Source: Tubulanus polymorphus (Eukaryota; Nemertea; Palaeonemertea; Tubulaniformes; Tubulanidae). From it: DNA of 64,000 nt. Positions within the stretch are counted from its first letter, which is position 1; every line of letters begins with the position of its first letter. A program made the translations under genes and the position numbers. Location of the stretch: contig NC_134027.1 in assembly GCF_964204645.1 (NCBI RefSeq), forward strand, positions 14,496,485 to 14,560,484, in the 5' to 3' direction. Under the pieces are notes generated by a model. That model was not told where the DNA came from. It ran no database searches and saw only the letters and a list, made by a program, of their open reading frames with translations. Positions 22,341 through 33,708 of this stretch are shown piece by piece.

Positions 22341-23095
22341 AGGAGCAAAAGTCTCGTTAAAGAATTTGGGGCCCATTTTCGAGGCCGTAGAGCCCAAACG
22401 GTTAATCGTAGATAGGGCGTGCCACTGACTTTTTTAACCCCCGGGCTGTTATGAACAACTTTCGTGCTCGCCCGAAGCTGAAAGTCAAAGACAAAAGATT
22501 TTCTCACACAGTAACTTTTCGATGTCATATTTTAAGGTACCTGTGTTCCGTACATCTCACAAAAGTAAATCCGTCAAGGAATATTGTAATGCTAGCAGAA
22601 GAATATAGTCATCCAGGCTCTCGCTGCATTCATTAGCTCTATCCAGGGAAGTTACTGCAAGGATGCTATTGCTTGTACGTACGTATATACGGCACAAACA
22701 AGGCTATAAAAATTCCTCAGTTGCGTTCACTCGAGAATGTCCTATTTCAACGGCAAAACAATCGACTCGTAGAGTGATAAAAATACTTTTTACTACTGAT
22801 CTAGAACAGGGCTCTCTATCACTGCATATACGGATACGCACTCAAATACACGTACTGCGGCACTGTGGGAATAAGACACGTAGGCAATACACATACGTAG
22901 CTGGATACTGTTTGAATCGGGCTTAAATTTCGATGTTTAGAGGTTCACAGCGAGTAAACAGTGGCATTCTGATTAATATTATATACAGTATTTGTCAATG
23001 CAGCATAGTACTTGTGATACAGAATGGTTTCGCCGACAGTGAAAGTAAGTTGCGGTTGTTTTATCCTTTCAGTAAGATCCAGTGCGAAAAAGAAA
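22341..23095. other. Unassigned region
   Basis: Only short overlapping frames are present; none resembles a known protein. No repeats were recognised before the AAT microsatellite. Confidence 0.35.
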
Positions 23096-23116
23096 ATAAT
23101 AATAATAATAATAATG

Positions 23117-23200
<84 letters not shown>

Positions 23201-23201
23201 C
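23096..23201. repeat. (AAT)n microsatellite
   Basis: About 35 AAT units with one ATTAAT interruption near 23,117. It generates a spurious poly-asparagine frame. Confidence 0.95.
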
Positions 23202-23307
23202 ATCATCAGGAATACAATAGGGTTTCTGCGAAGGCAGCAGAAACACTAATAATCACGCGAATTTCAATAGGGTTTTCTGTGAAGAAACAGAAAACCATAA
23301 AAATAGT

Positions 23308-23800
23308 GATGTTCCAATTGAAAAAACTTTGGATGATTTCGGTATAACAGAAACAAAATTAGCGTCAGATAATAATGGTGCTTTAAACGATATTACTACA
23401 AACAATAATTATGAATATTATCTTTATTGCAAACATCAATAAGAAATATTAATGTAAAAGTTTTATTAGTAAAAATTGAACTTATAATGAATTAGATACA
23501 ATGAAATCAGATGAAATTATTAAATTATTTAAGATTTATGAAACTGCGAGAAAAGCTAGAACTTATGATGCGATATAAGAAAATGTAGTAAAAGGTTATA
23601 TTAAATTATGTAATTATATGCTGCCAATTCAAGATGAAAATAGATTATATTCCGATTTAAAAAATGATTTTTTAGTTATGACCGAATTAAATAAATGGAT
23701 TGGATATTTATCATTTCAATTAGGTGGATTTATGACGCTATTATCAACTGGAGTTACAACATTTTTTAATATTGAAAGTAAAAATTTTTCTACAATGAAT
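23308..23800 (+). pseudogene. Polinton relic: membrane-protein gene (homologue of the gene at 40,940-41,542)
   Basis: The translated segments IEKTLDDFGI, NNYEYYLYCKH, ENRLYSDLKNDFLVMTEL and WIGYLSFQLGGFMTLLSTGV line up in order with the product of the minus-strand gene at 40,940-41,542 of the large Polinton. There are several stops and at least one frame change, so this copy is dead. It begins right after an AGGGTTTTCTG-type hairpin. The hydrophobic stretch near the end is a likely membrane segment. It belongs to an older, diverged Polinton lineage. Confidence 0.82.
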
Positions 23801-23832
23801 GATCGAAGTTTAAGAGGTGAAAGAATTAACTG

Positions 23833-24165
23833 TGAAGAAAACCGAGAACTCAGAAACAAATTGAATGGTCTCGGCAATTAGGAATTAAATCACAGGAATA
23901 TAAAAAAGCTGTAAAAGAAGAAATAAGTAATAAAAATGTTAATAAAAATGGTGAAAATATTGTTATTTCTACTCCTTCTAATAATAGAATATTTGATAAA
24001 TATCTATATTTTGCAACTGGATTTGTAATTGTATTCATTTTGATTGGGTGTAGTTGGTATAATAAATCAAATAAAATTTATGATATTAATAATTCTGAAA
24101 CTACTGCTATCAAAAATGAAAATACTTCTGAAATTCCAAAATTCACAATAAAAAAAATGTATTAA
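23833..24165 (+). pseudogene. Polinton relic: basic single-pass membrane protein (homologue of 40,579-40,947)
   Basis: Translation shows a basic start with the QIEWSRQLGIKSQEYKKA pattern. It then has a single hydrophobic span (YLYFATGFVIVFILIGCSW) and a polar tail ending at 24,165. This matches the gene order of the intact element, where the same two genes are adjacent. The start region overlaps the previous gene in a shifted frame, as in the intact element. Confidence 0.78.
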
Positions 24166-24296
24166 TATTTTAGAAAAAAGCAAAAAATTTTATTTTAATA
24201 ACTACTTTTGTCTATCTACGCGGAGCAATTGAATTGTCCAGATAAGTCATTTCGGATTCTTGATATTCATTTTTTTAAATTATTTTATTTCTTAAT

Positions 24297-24610
24297 TATT
24301 TAATCAACAACTTCTAAATCATGATGCCCGTCTTCATTTTTCCCATGTTAAATTATTTTAAATCCTTCATAATCTTTAAATTCCTCTGTACTCAATGCAA
24401 CCCATTTATCAGGTAAAAATACTTTAAATTCTCGCGTTGTACTAACATTACAGTAGCTTAAATTTGCTGTTACTTTCTCTCCATATTTAGTTTTTCTTTT
24501 CTAATTTCAATATTTTGTGTTCCATTTCTTTTGTAACATCGACTAACTTTTTATTTCAAATTGTTTTTTTGTTGGTTTTATTCTGTTATATATTGTTGCT
24601 AAGAGCGCTT
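24297..24610 (-). pseudogene. Polinton relic: possible OB-fold protein gene (homologue of 31,013-31,376)
   Basis: On the minus strand the blocks YGEKVTANLSYCNVSTTREF, VFLPDKWVALSTEEF and GKNEDGHHDLEVVD match, in order, the YGDKLVIHLEYEG, YLPDRFHRLSSEDLEEL and GKNEKGHHEIDFE blocks of the gene at 31,013. At least one stop is present. Its orientation opposite to the two genes on its left is the arrangement expected if the relic is an inverted Polinton that lost its middle. Confidence 0.75.
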
Positions 24611-26323
24611 TTCTATCTCCCATTTATTATGGGGAAAAATTACTTATGGTGATGAGTGGTGTGTCGCCCTCTCGCCCTCTGGTACGAAACCCCACTTTTA
24701 CAATTACTGCTACCATTGGCTGCCTAAATAAACATTGCCTAAAGCCTGAAAACAAATTTCTAGCAACTCCCCATTGTTTTGATGAAAGCAGGGCCACCCC
24801 CTGTTGTAGACTAACATCATCTTGAAAGTAATAGTAGTATCCTATTTGATTATTGCCTCTGAAATGCATGGCAACAATGTCGTGATGATATTTAGAATTA
24901 GTATTAATTTTCACAAGTGTGTTAATATGTAAGCAAACTTTTAACCAAAATAACTTTATTTTGAGGAATTTTTTTTCAGATTTTCTTTTACGCAAGTGCT
25001 CTTTGAATCATAGAAATTCTGAGTGAAAATGATTCATTTTTAATTTTTGATGATTCTTAATAAGCCAATGAGTATAAACCAACTGAGTTGATGGTTTCAA
25101 TCTCAATCGTTGTAGTCAACATGGGGATTGATAATTTTGTTGTGAAATTGGACTGGGGGATTTCTACATTGAGGAACATTTACTTTATGAGGATCTTTAC
25201 TTAATGGAAGTTTCACTGGGGGAACTTACCTACATTCCTATCATCAATTATTCAGAATATTCATAAATAAAACTAGTAGTACTATATAGCTTAAATATTT
25301 TATTTGACGCACAAGCTTCATCAGCTGAGAGACTATTAACACGGCATCTCAACGAATCTTCAGAATTTTCATAATCCCCTAAATTCTGAGTGATTGAAAA
25401 AGTAAAAAAAAAGAGAGTCAATTTATACTGTCATTTCAATAAATGCAGCATGTTTAGTATAATCTCTGAATTTATAGGCTATTATATCACACAAATGAAA
25501 ATCAAAAGGAAGAGTAGCCTATGATACCAGTAAAAATTAATGTAATTTCACGTACGATAGTTTCTAGTGGCGTAGTAACTGTTGCAACTGAGGTCTATAG
25601 ACATATATTACAGCAATCACAAGAGTTAGTTGAATCGGATAAAATTTATAGTTAGTGTTTTACGTATTAATTAGATATTTGCAATATCCTTGATCCAGTT
25701 CCACAGTTTCGAATTAGATTTCACTCTTGGTTTACAATAAGCTCATTTTCAATGAGTTAACTACGATTAAATCTGAACAAATAACCAGGAGAGAATCGTG
25801 GACGCAAACTATTTCAAGACTTGAATTTTGCTGTATTACGAATTTCCCTTTTCCTATTTTTCAGTATGTCTCTGTTTTCTGATATATTCATTGATGTCAG
25901 CTCTATTAATTCATCAGAGGAGATGGCAACAAAGTGGTAGTGGTAATACAGCAAAACGACTTCAATCATCAAATCTGAGTGAATCTCGTACTCCGTGAGT
26001 TTCTTTAAAGGGTTTTTCAGAAACTGTCAATTTTGATGTTGCATTAAGTTCTCTTCACCGGTAACCCAAAAATTTCTTTATTTTCTTTTTTGAAGGCCAT
26101 ATAATGGAAATATTTCTGGATGGCACATCAGCAAAGATCTGCGCAAAAATGGCACAATAAATTAGCTATGATTGGTCTGAAGGATTTGTAACAAATGGAT
26201 TCCACAATTGTTTCAAATATTTTTCATTCATATTTCGTACATTTTTATCTTTTGAATGAATATATAATCATATTTAGAATGGATTTGATGCATTTCAGTT
26301 ATTTATGGTTTTCTATTCCTATT
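24611..26323. other. Unassigned flank of the Polinton
   Basis: No gene supported. At 25,140-25,215 several GGGGATTT-C-TAC or ATTTACTTTATGAGG phrases resemble the GGGGATTTTTAC(T/C) phrases of the 47.2-53.5 kb element. A possible exon, TTTTTCAG to CCGTGAGT (about 25,863-25,996), is too short and lacks recognisable content. Confidence 0.35.
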
Positions 26324-26329
26324 CATGGA
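26324..26329. repeat. Target-site duplication CATGGA, left
   Basis: CATGGA immediately precedes the terminal AGTAATAGGG. The identical hexamer follows the other end at 45,872-45,877. Six bases is the length made by Polinton integrases. Confidence 0.93.
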
Positions 26330-26942
26330 AGTAATAGGGTTATGGGCTTTCAAGCCAAAGGTCGAACGGTTGAGCTCATTAAAAAACAAAACATTAAAAG
26401 TAATTTAAAACTATAATATATTTTCATAACCGTGTGTATTTTATATCATAACTAAATATTTATTCTGAGATATCAATAATTTAAATTTTAAATGCATATT
26501 GTATTAAATCAATTGGTCGCTCCACTTCGCTACCGCTCCGCTCCGCGACCAATTGATTTATTACAATACACAAATTCATAATCAAATATATTTTAATAAT
26601 AATAATTATTCTATTATTCAACTGAAATACACACGGTTATGAAAATATATTATAGTTTTAAATTACTTTTAATATTTGTTTTTAATGAACTCGACCATTC
26701 AACCTTTAACCTGAAAGCCCATTACCCCTATTACTCTTAAAATAATCATGTACATAAATAACATTTAAATTGACAGATTATTCAATATAAAAGTATATAT
26801 TTACAACATTATTTCAATATTCATATTTGTATGAGTTAGATTTTTAAACATTAAAAGTGTTAGTAAAGTGTGATTGAAATAATACATGATATAAATCATT
26901 GAACTTCTAAAATCAATTTTAATAAAAAAATTTAGTATTAAA
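26330..26942 (+). repeat. Polinton left terminal inverted repeat with internal palindrome
   Basis: Pairs with 45,262-45,871 with few mismatches and stops exactly at the start codons of the two outermost genes, so it must hold both promoters. The outer part, 26,330-26,735, is itself an inverted repeat: it starts AGTAATAGGG and ends CCCCTATTACT, with long arms (including TAAAACTATAATATATTTTC and its complement). The centre is GC-rich: CCAATTGGTCGC, CTCCACTTCGC, CCGCTCCG, then GCGACCAATTG. Confidence 0.92.
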
Positions 26943-29900
26943 ATGGAAGCAAATAAGTACTACTGTTCAACATGTAATATCAACATACATAAATCCCAAA
27001 AAGCAAGACACAATAAAACTAAAACACATTTAGAGAATAAATTGAAATTAGAATATGAAGATGATATATTAGAAACTAAATTAGATGAATTAAAGAATGA
27101 AAAAGAAACATACAAATGTGATACATGTAATCAATCATTCAGTGATTAAAGATATTATAAAGAACATTTAAAATCTAAAAGTCATATTAGAAATAAGAAT
27201 AATGATATTTTAGGTGAAGATTATTTTGATAAAGATAATGATAAGAAACAGAAGACAATTAAAAACATAAAAAATAAATTAAACAATAAAAGACCATACA
27301 TGGAAGATGTAAGAAATTATATTAATTCATTGGATAATAAAAAAGATATAGAGATAACCGAAGCATTTTAAAGTGATATTGGCCCAGCAGCTATCGAGTT
27401 TAAATATCATAAAGGAAAAACATTAGAAGAAAATAAAAAACATTTAAAAAATATGAAAGAAATAATAAAAATAATAACTGATGTTGAATACCCTAAAATT
27501 AGTATATCTTCTAAAGTTAAATTCATAAAATCTGAAGATAAACCAATATATAATATAAATTCTCATTCACAACATATTATTTCAAAACAACATATAGATG
27601 ATAGATTAGATAAATGTTATAATGAAGTAAAAACTAAAATAGAAGAGAAATATTTTGAAGGATCTGGTTTAATATTTGATGAAATAATATTTATGACTTT
27701 ACATGTTTATAACACAAAATATAATAAGTTAACTAAATCAAAACCAATTGATGAAAATAATGTATCACATTATAAAGAACCAGATATTGAAGCATCGAGT
27801 TATATTAAACTACCATTTAAAACTAATGCTGTAATAAATGTAAAAAATGAAGATGATAAATGTTTTCTATGGGCTATAATAAGTTGTTTACACCCAGTTG
27901 AAGATTATAAACAACATAGTTTTAGATTAACTCATTATAAACCATTTGAAAATAATTATAAGATAGATAAGTATCCTGTTATAATTAAAAACATCCCAAA
28001 AATAGAAAGAGATAATAATATAAAGATAAATTTATTTGATTTAATCAAATTACCAAATACAAAAGGTAACAATGTAAAACATTATACATTAGAACCTTTA
28101 TACCTATCAAAAGATTATGATTCAAATGATGTTATAGATATACTATATTATGAGAATCATTATATGTGGATTAAACAAATCGATTTATTTTTTAAATCAG
28201 AAAATGATCACCATAAAATATATCTTTGTAGAAAATGTTTACATAGATTCAGTAATGAAAGTACATTATTAAATCATAAACAATTATGTGAAAATCATGA
28301 TTATCGTAAATTATTTTTACCAAATGAAAAGGATAAAATATTATAATTCAAAAAATATGATTACAAAAATAAAGTACCATTTGTTATATAGGGAGATTTT
28401 GAATCATTAAATAAAGAACTAACTGATCAAGATAGAAAAGAAATATATTATAAAAGAAAGAAATTAAATTCTAATGAAAATGATTTTTCAGATGAACCAC
28501 CAATAACAAATACAATTAAAAAGATTCATCAATCAGCTGCTGCTTTCGGGTTATATATTAAATCTGATTATCCAGAACTAATTGAAAGTGAATATTATGA
28601 TTATAGAAATGAAAATGTTATCAATCATTTTTGTGACTTATTAATTGAATATGAAATAAGATTTAGTAAATTATTGAATACAAAAATAGAAATTATAATG
28701 AAAGAAGAAGATAAAGAAGAATTTGCGTTTGCAGATAAATGTTATTATTGTGAAAAGATATTTAATTTTAGAGATAAAAAAGTAAGAGACCATGATCATT
28801 TGAACGGAAAGTTTAGAGGCGCTGCACATGAGAATTGTAACTTACAAGCTAAGAAAATTAACTTTGTACCAGTTATATTTCATAATCTATCAGGATATGA
28901 TGCGCATTTATTCATCAAACAGTTATGCCATAAAATAGAAGAAATCAATAATGAATTAGAAAGATTAAATTCAAATAGATCAAAAGATAAAATACCAACT
29001 TATAAATTTAGAATGTTAGCTAAAACATCTGAGAATTATATATCATTCCAATTTGGTTGCCTAAGATTTATAGATTCATATAGATTTTTAAATAGTTCAT
29101 TAGATAACTTATCAAAATCATTAGTTGATGATGAATTGAAAATATTAAAACAACACTACCCAAATAATGATGATTTTCAATTAATGAGATACAAAGGCGC
29201 AATTCCATATTCATTTTATAAGAATCATAATGATTTTAACATAACTGAATTATTAAAAGAACAATTTTATGATGAATTAAAAAATGAATATGTTAAAGAT
29301 GAAGTATATAATAGAACATTGAATATTTGGAATCATTTCAAAATAGAAAATCATGGACAATTAGTAGATTTATATCTAAAATCAGATGTATTATTATTAA
29401 CCGATATATTCGAAAGGTTTAGAGATGTAAACCTAAAATATTTTAACATTGATCCTTGTCATTGTTATTCATCACCAGGATTAACATGGGATTGTGGATT
29501 AAAATTTACAGATATAAAAATGGATTTGTTAACAAATATAGATCAATTACTATTATTTGAAAAATCTATAAGAGGAGGTGTTTCAGGTGTATTAGGTGAT
29601 AGATATTTCAATGTAAATGATAACCCTGGATATAAGTTATTATATATAGATGCAAATAATTTGTATGGTTGGGCAATGATGGAACCACAACCTTATGGAG
29701 TATTTGAATTAACTGAAGTTTTACAGAATGAAAATAATGATAAATTTGATTGGAAGAAAAGAATCCTAGATATTGCAGATGATTCAGATACTGATTACTT
29801 CTTTGTTGTAGACTTGGAATATCCTGAAGATAAAAAATTTAAATCTAGAAATCTAGCTTACTGTCCAGAACATAAAACTGTAACTCATGAAGAATTATCG

Positions 29901-30983
29901 AATTACCAAAAAAGAATTAAACCTGAAAATCACATTCATACAGAAAAGTTAATGGTAACTCAAGAAGATAAATATAATTATGTAGTACATTATAGAATGT
30001 TAAAGTTTTATTTGAATCAAGGAATGGTTCTAAAAAAAGTACATAGATATATTTCATTTAGTCAATCTAAGTGGTTAGAAAAATATATAGATTTTAACAC
30101 CAAACAGAGAACTAAAGCTAAAACTGATTTCGAGAAAGATTTCTTCAAGTTAATGAACAATGCATTCTATGGTAAGACTTGTGAAAATATTAGAAATAGA
30201 AATGATATTGAGTTAGTCAGCAATGGTAAAAGAATTAGACATTTACAATCATATCCTAAGTTCATTGGTAACAGAATATTTGATGAAAATTTAGCCGCAG
30301 TTAAAATGAGAAGAACATCAATGAAATTTAATAAACCAATCTATGTTGGCGCATCAGTTTTAGAATTATCAAAATTACTAATGTATGAATTCTATTATAA
30401 TGTATTACAACCACTTTTTGGAGAAAAACATATAGAAATCTTATATTTTGATACCGATTCTTACATATTAAAGATAAAAACTGATAACATAACTAATGAT
30501 TGAAAAACATTAAAACATCATTTTGATTTTAGTAATTATCCTAAAGATCATGAATTGTTTAGCAATGATAATAAAAAAGTTCCCGGTAAATTCAAAGATG
30601 AATTAGGTGGTGAAGAAATGATTGAATTCATCGGTATTAGATCTAAAATGTATTCATATAAAACTAAAGAACATGAAGCTAAAAAGTTAAAAGGAATAAC
30701 CAAAAGTGTAGTAGAAAAGAATATTCATTTCAAAGATTACATCAATTGTATATTCAATGAAGAAGTTAGAAAACATAAGATGAGATGTTTAAGATCTGAA
30801 GATCATGAAATGTTTATTGAAGAAATTGAAAAGATAAGTCTAAACCCATTTGATGATAAAATATATATTTTAGATGATGGAATTCATACAGTTGCTTATG
30901 GTTGTAATTTAGATGAATACCTAAAATTTAAAAGAGAAGAAACAAAAGAGAACGAGATAATGAAAAGAATTCTAACGTGTTAA
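26943..30983 (+). pseudogene. polB: Protein-primed family B DNA polymerase, five in-frame stops
   Basis: Replicative polymerase of the Polinton. One frame of 1,347 codons runs throughout, interrupted by stops at 27,147, 27,369, 28,344, 28,389 and 30,501 but with no frameshift seen. In order it has two N-terminal C2H2 fingers (CSTCNINIHKSQKARHNKTKTH; CDTCNQSF), a KCFLWAIISCLHPVE block typical of Polinton polymerases and another finger (CRKCLHRFSNESTLLNHKQLC). The exonuclease motifs are GDFES and HNLSGYDAH. An endonuclease-VII-like CYYCEK...RDHDHLNGKFRGAAHENCN block is embedded. The palm motifs are DANNLYGWAM (A), KLMNNAFYGKT (B) and YFDTDS (C). All catalytic aspartates are visible. It starts at the ATG next to the TIR (TATTAAAATGG). 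Confidence 0.95.
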
Positions 30984-31012
30984 TCAAATTTTCATAAAAA
31001 TATGTTATTAAA

Positions 31013-31376
31013 ATGGAGAGTAAACAAACACACAGTGAGAACAACAAATTATTTCTAGATAGAATTAAAGATATAACAAATGTAAAATCTGTAGATTATA
31101 AATTCAAAAAGTTAACAGAATTAAAAATTCATAAGAAATATCTAATTACAAATATTGATACAGTTACTAATAACTATGGAGATAAATTAGTTATACACTT
31201 AGAATATGAAGGATTAAAAGGAAATACATATAAATTCAGAACATATTTACCGGATAGATTTCATAGATTATCAAGTGAAGACTTAGAAGAATTATGTTCT
31301 GGAGATTTCTGGAGATTTCTAATTCGTATACAAAGGTAAGAATGAGAAAGGGCACCATGAAATAGATTTCGAATAA
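31013..31376 (+). pseudogene. Small Polinton protein, possible OB-fold DNA-binding protein
   Basis: About 115 residues. Blocks: KKYLITNIDTVTNNYGDKLV, then YLPDRFHRLSSEDLEEL and, in another frame, GKNEKGHHEIDFE before the stop at 31,374. The beta-rich pattern (I..I.TVTN.YG.KLVI.L, then YLP.R) resembles OB-fold single-strand-binding proteins seen next to viral polymerases. This is inference only. A 10-bp direct duplication (TGGAGATTTC twice, about 31,300-31,320) disrupts the end of the frame. A homologue lies in the second Polinton relic at 24,297-24,610, which supports it as a true gene. Confidence 0.72.
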
Positions 31377-31411
31377 GAAAATATGTAAAATAATATAATA
31401 AAATAATATAA

Positions 31412-32154
31412 ATGGTAGAATTAAAAGAATATAGAATATTTGTTGATTCTAGAAAACTTACAAATTATAAACCTCATAATTTACTAGTACAATTAGATAG
31501 AGAATTTAAGAATTGTGTTGATTTAAAATTAGTTAATATAAGTTTATGTAATTCTTTTTATAATGTATCGGATAAAAGTTTTGATCATAGATTGTTTATG
31601 ATTCATGATAGAAATATGGATAAATGGTATCATCTATTTCTAAGACCAGGATTATATAATTTAGAAACATTATCTCAAGAGCTCGGTTAAAAGTGGGTGA
31701 ATCTGTTGGGTTTAACATTAAATTTAATAAAATTGATAGTACTAATAAAATAAGAATAAAGTTAACTAATGAACAATATAAATTCATAGTAACAAAACCA
31801 TTAGCTGAAATGCTAGGAGTTATTCCAAATAAAGTTTATTCAAATGTTGATACTACGCCAAATATAGTACCTTTTACGCACTTCTATATTTATTGTAATT
31901 TAATTGATCCTACAAAAACATTCGAAGCAACTAAAGATACAATTTGTAATTCTGGTTTATTAAATGTTTTACCATTAAAAAATGTTAAACAATTTGGAAC
32001 TCAAATAAATTATAATTTAACTGAATGTGATTTCAAACCTTGTATTCCACATTTCAATAATTTTAAATTAGAAATAAGAAATCATAATGGATATTTAATT
32101 GATTTGAATAACTTTCCTGTGATATATGAATTAGTTATAAGATGTAGAGAGTAA
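31412..32154 (+). pseudogene. Penton-like minor capsid protein (single jelly roll), frameshifted
   Basis: The first frame (31,412-31,690) begins MVELKEYRIFVDSRKL and includes SLCNSFYNVSD and GLYNLETLSQEL. The second, one base out of register, runs to 32,154 and includes LAEMLGVIPNKVYSN, FTHFYIYCNLID and IRNHNGYLIDL before a basic end. This layout is that of the Polinton minor capsid or penton-base protein: a beta-rich protein of about 240-260 residues with a C-terminal strand ending in basic residues. The break is at about 31,688. The start follows the TATAAATG context. The capsid role comes from family resemblance and was not proven by alignment here. Confidence 0.72.
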
Positions 32155-32173
32155 TTTTTTCACTATATAAATG
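32153..32173 (+). promoter_or_regulatory. Shared T-tract plus TAAATG start context (example site)
   Basis: A run of T followed by a short spacer and TATAAATG or AAATAAATG, with the ATG being the gene start. The same layout precedes the genes at 32,529, 32,816, 33,258 (as AAATAAACG), 33,709, 34,777 and 36,229. TAAATG alone precedes 31,412 and the minus-strand genes starting at 39,494, 40,947, 41,542 and 45,261. It resembles poxvirus-like late promoters, but that parallel is inference. Confidence 0.55.
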
Positions 32174-32528
32174 AATATAACTGTTGGACCGAGTATATGT
32201 TTTGGGTTTGATTTTAAACGTGAGAAAGAAATGAAATTTAACGTTAATGATGTAATTACACATATCAAAAATATTGCATTTTCTAATGAAACAACATTTG
32301 AGAATGAAACAACAATAAATAAAGAAACTTTAAATGTAGAAAAGATTACTAATTTAATTAGAGAATCTTTAAGATTTTATGAATTAGATGAAGATTTTAT
32401 TAGATGATATTAAAAAAATAATAATTGAAATATATGATAATCATAAAAGTAGTAATGAAATAAATGTTGAATTAATCATCACTAAGATAACTAAATATTT
32501 TGATGATAGTAATTTTTTTGATAAATAA
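32171..32528 (+). pseudogene. Small Polinton protein of unknown function, frameshifted
   Basis: Starts MNITVGPSICFGFDFK in a T-tract/TATAAATG context. It continues as a charged, probably helical protein, shifts frame near 32,390 and ends DDSNFFDK at 32,526-32,528, directly abutting the next ATG. About 118 residues. I do not recognise the family. Confidence 0.6.
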
Positions 32529-32791
32529 ATGAGTGATAATAAGTGGATAATAACTGGATTATATAATGAAGCATTACTATCAGTTGGAACTGTTGGTTAT
32601 TCAATGGTATTAAAAAAAGTATTTAAAATGGGAAGTGTTAATGTTGATAGATTTGATATCAATGATATTTTAAGATGGGAAGTGTTAATGTTGATAGATT
32701 TGATATCAATGATATTTTAACATTAGCAGTTACTTTATCTAATTTAACTATTGATTATTTAGAAAAACAAAAATATATTCCTCCCATATAA
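32529..32791 (+). pseudogene. Small Polinton protein disrupted by a 45-bp tandem duplication
   Basis: Starts MSDNKWIITGLYNEALLSVG directly after the stop of the previous gene. The phrase beginning ATGGGAAGTGTTAATGTTG is repeated in tandem (32,629-32,718), which throws the downstream part, TLAVTLSNLTIDYLEKQ, into another frame. It ends at 32,791. It is weakly amphipathic, with no recognised domain. Confidence 0.6.
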
Positions 32792-32815
32792 ATGCATAAT
32801 TATTTTACTAAATAA

Positions 32816-33237
32816 ATGGCTTCTGCAGTTATAACTATTATAGGATCGGCAATTGTTAACGCTTTAGCATTTACTGGTGGTGGTTATCTGTTTAAACATA
32901 TTGATAAAAATGGATCATTAACAGAACAAGATAGACATAACTTAGCATTAGAAAAATACAATAAAGCAGCGGAAGAATACAGAGAAAAGAGGCAAACTAT
33001 ATGGATTACATCAATAAAGAATTATATGATCAGAAGATTTCACATAGAGATTTTCAATCAGTTGATGAAGCAATGAGTTTATATAACGCGGTAACCAATA
33101 AAGAAAAATTACATCTATACAAACCTAAATTATCAGATTATTATATCCCAAGTAATGAACAGAAGAAATATGAAATAATTTGGATTTTAGGCGGAACAGT
33201 TATTGTTATATTTGTTGCTTATAAGTTTACTAATTAG
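32816..33237 (+). pseudogene. Polinton membrane protein, two hydrophobic ends, frameshifted
   Basis: The N-terminal hydrophobic segment VITIIGSAIVNALAFTGGGYL is followed by a charged helical middle. A frame change near 33,000 leads into a second frame with DFQSVDEAMSLYNAV, LSDYYIPSNEQKKYE and a C-terminal hydrophobic span WILGGTVIVIFVAYKF. A protein of this plan, two membrane ends around a helical middle with a DYY.PS..QK block, recurs in Polintons, and I associate it with the virion. Its exact role is not known to me. It starts in a TAAATAAATGG context. Confidence 0.68.
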
Positions 33238-33257
33238 TAATTTTTTTTGCTAAATAA

Positions 33258-33680
33258 ACGGAAGATAAAGTTGATAATATTGATATTATTCCTCATGATA
33301 TAAATAAAACTAAATTAAAAACATATTTAGAAAAACAAATATTAGAATTTGAAAGTGACTTAAAAGTTAAAAAGAAAAAATATTTAAAAAGTAAAATTAT
33401 ATATTATCTTATTATCAGTGGTTCGGTTACAATTAGTTCTGTAATAACATTTCTAGCAATATTCAGTCCATTAACACCTTTAGCTATATCAATTGGTGTA
33501 TTAGGATTAAGTTCAAGTGTTTTAACCGGTAAAAGTTCAAAATTAAATATAAAAAGTAATAAAGAAAAAATTAAAACTAATATAAAAGAAATTAATAAAT
33601 TAAAGAACACACTAGATTATATAATAAGTTTAAATGGCCATATAACAGTTGAAGAACAAGATAAATTATTAAAAGAATAA
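33258..33680 (+). pseudogene. Polinton membrane protein with non-ATG first codon
   Basis: An open frame of 140 codons begins at ACG (33,258) exactly where the shared T-tract/TAAATAA(A) context predicts a start. It reads TEDKVDNIDIIPHDINKTK and then a lysine-rich helix. Next comes a long hydrophobic segment (SVTISSVITFLAIFSPLTPL and AISIGVLGLSSSVLTG), then another charged helix ending at 33,678-33,680. No ATG lies near the N-terminus, so either ACG is used or the start is lost. The hydrophobic hairpin suggests a membrane-inserting protein. Similar proteins sit between membrane-protein genes in other Polintons, as far as I recall. Confidence 0.62.
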
Positions 33681-33708
33681 ATAAATTATTAATTTTTTAA
33701 TTATATAA

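Noticed and set aside
23024-23347. Poly-asparagine protein
   Set aside because: It is a translation of the (AAT)n microsatellite and crosses hairpin repeats.
24627-24995. 122-codon minus-strand frame
   Set aside because: No domain, no repeat relation, no splice or start context; composition fits a chance frame.
26943-30983. Reassigned stop codons explaining the interrupted polymerase frame
   Set aside because: All three stop types occur at positions with no consistent expected residue, while other genes of the same element end normally at TAA, TAG or TGA. Mutation is the simpler explanation.
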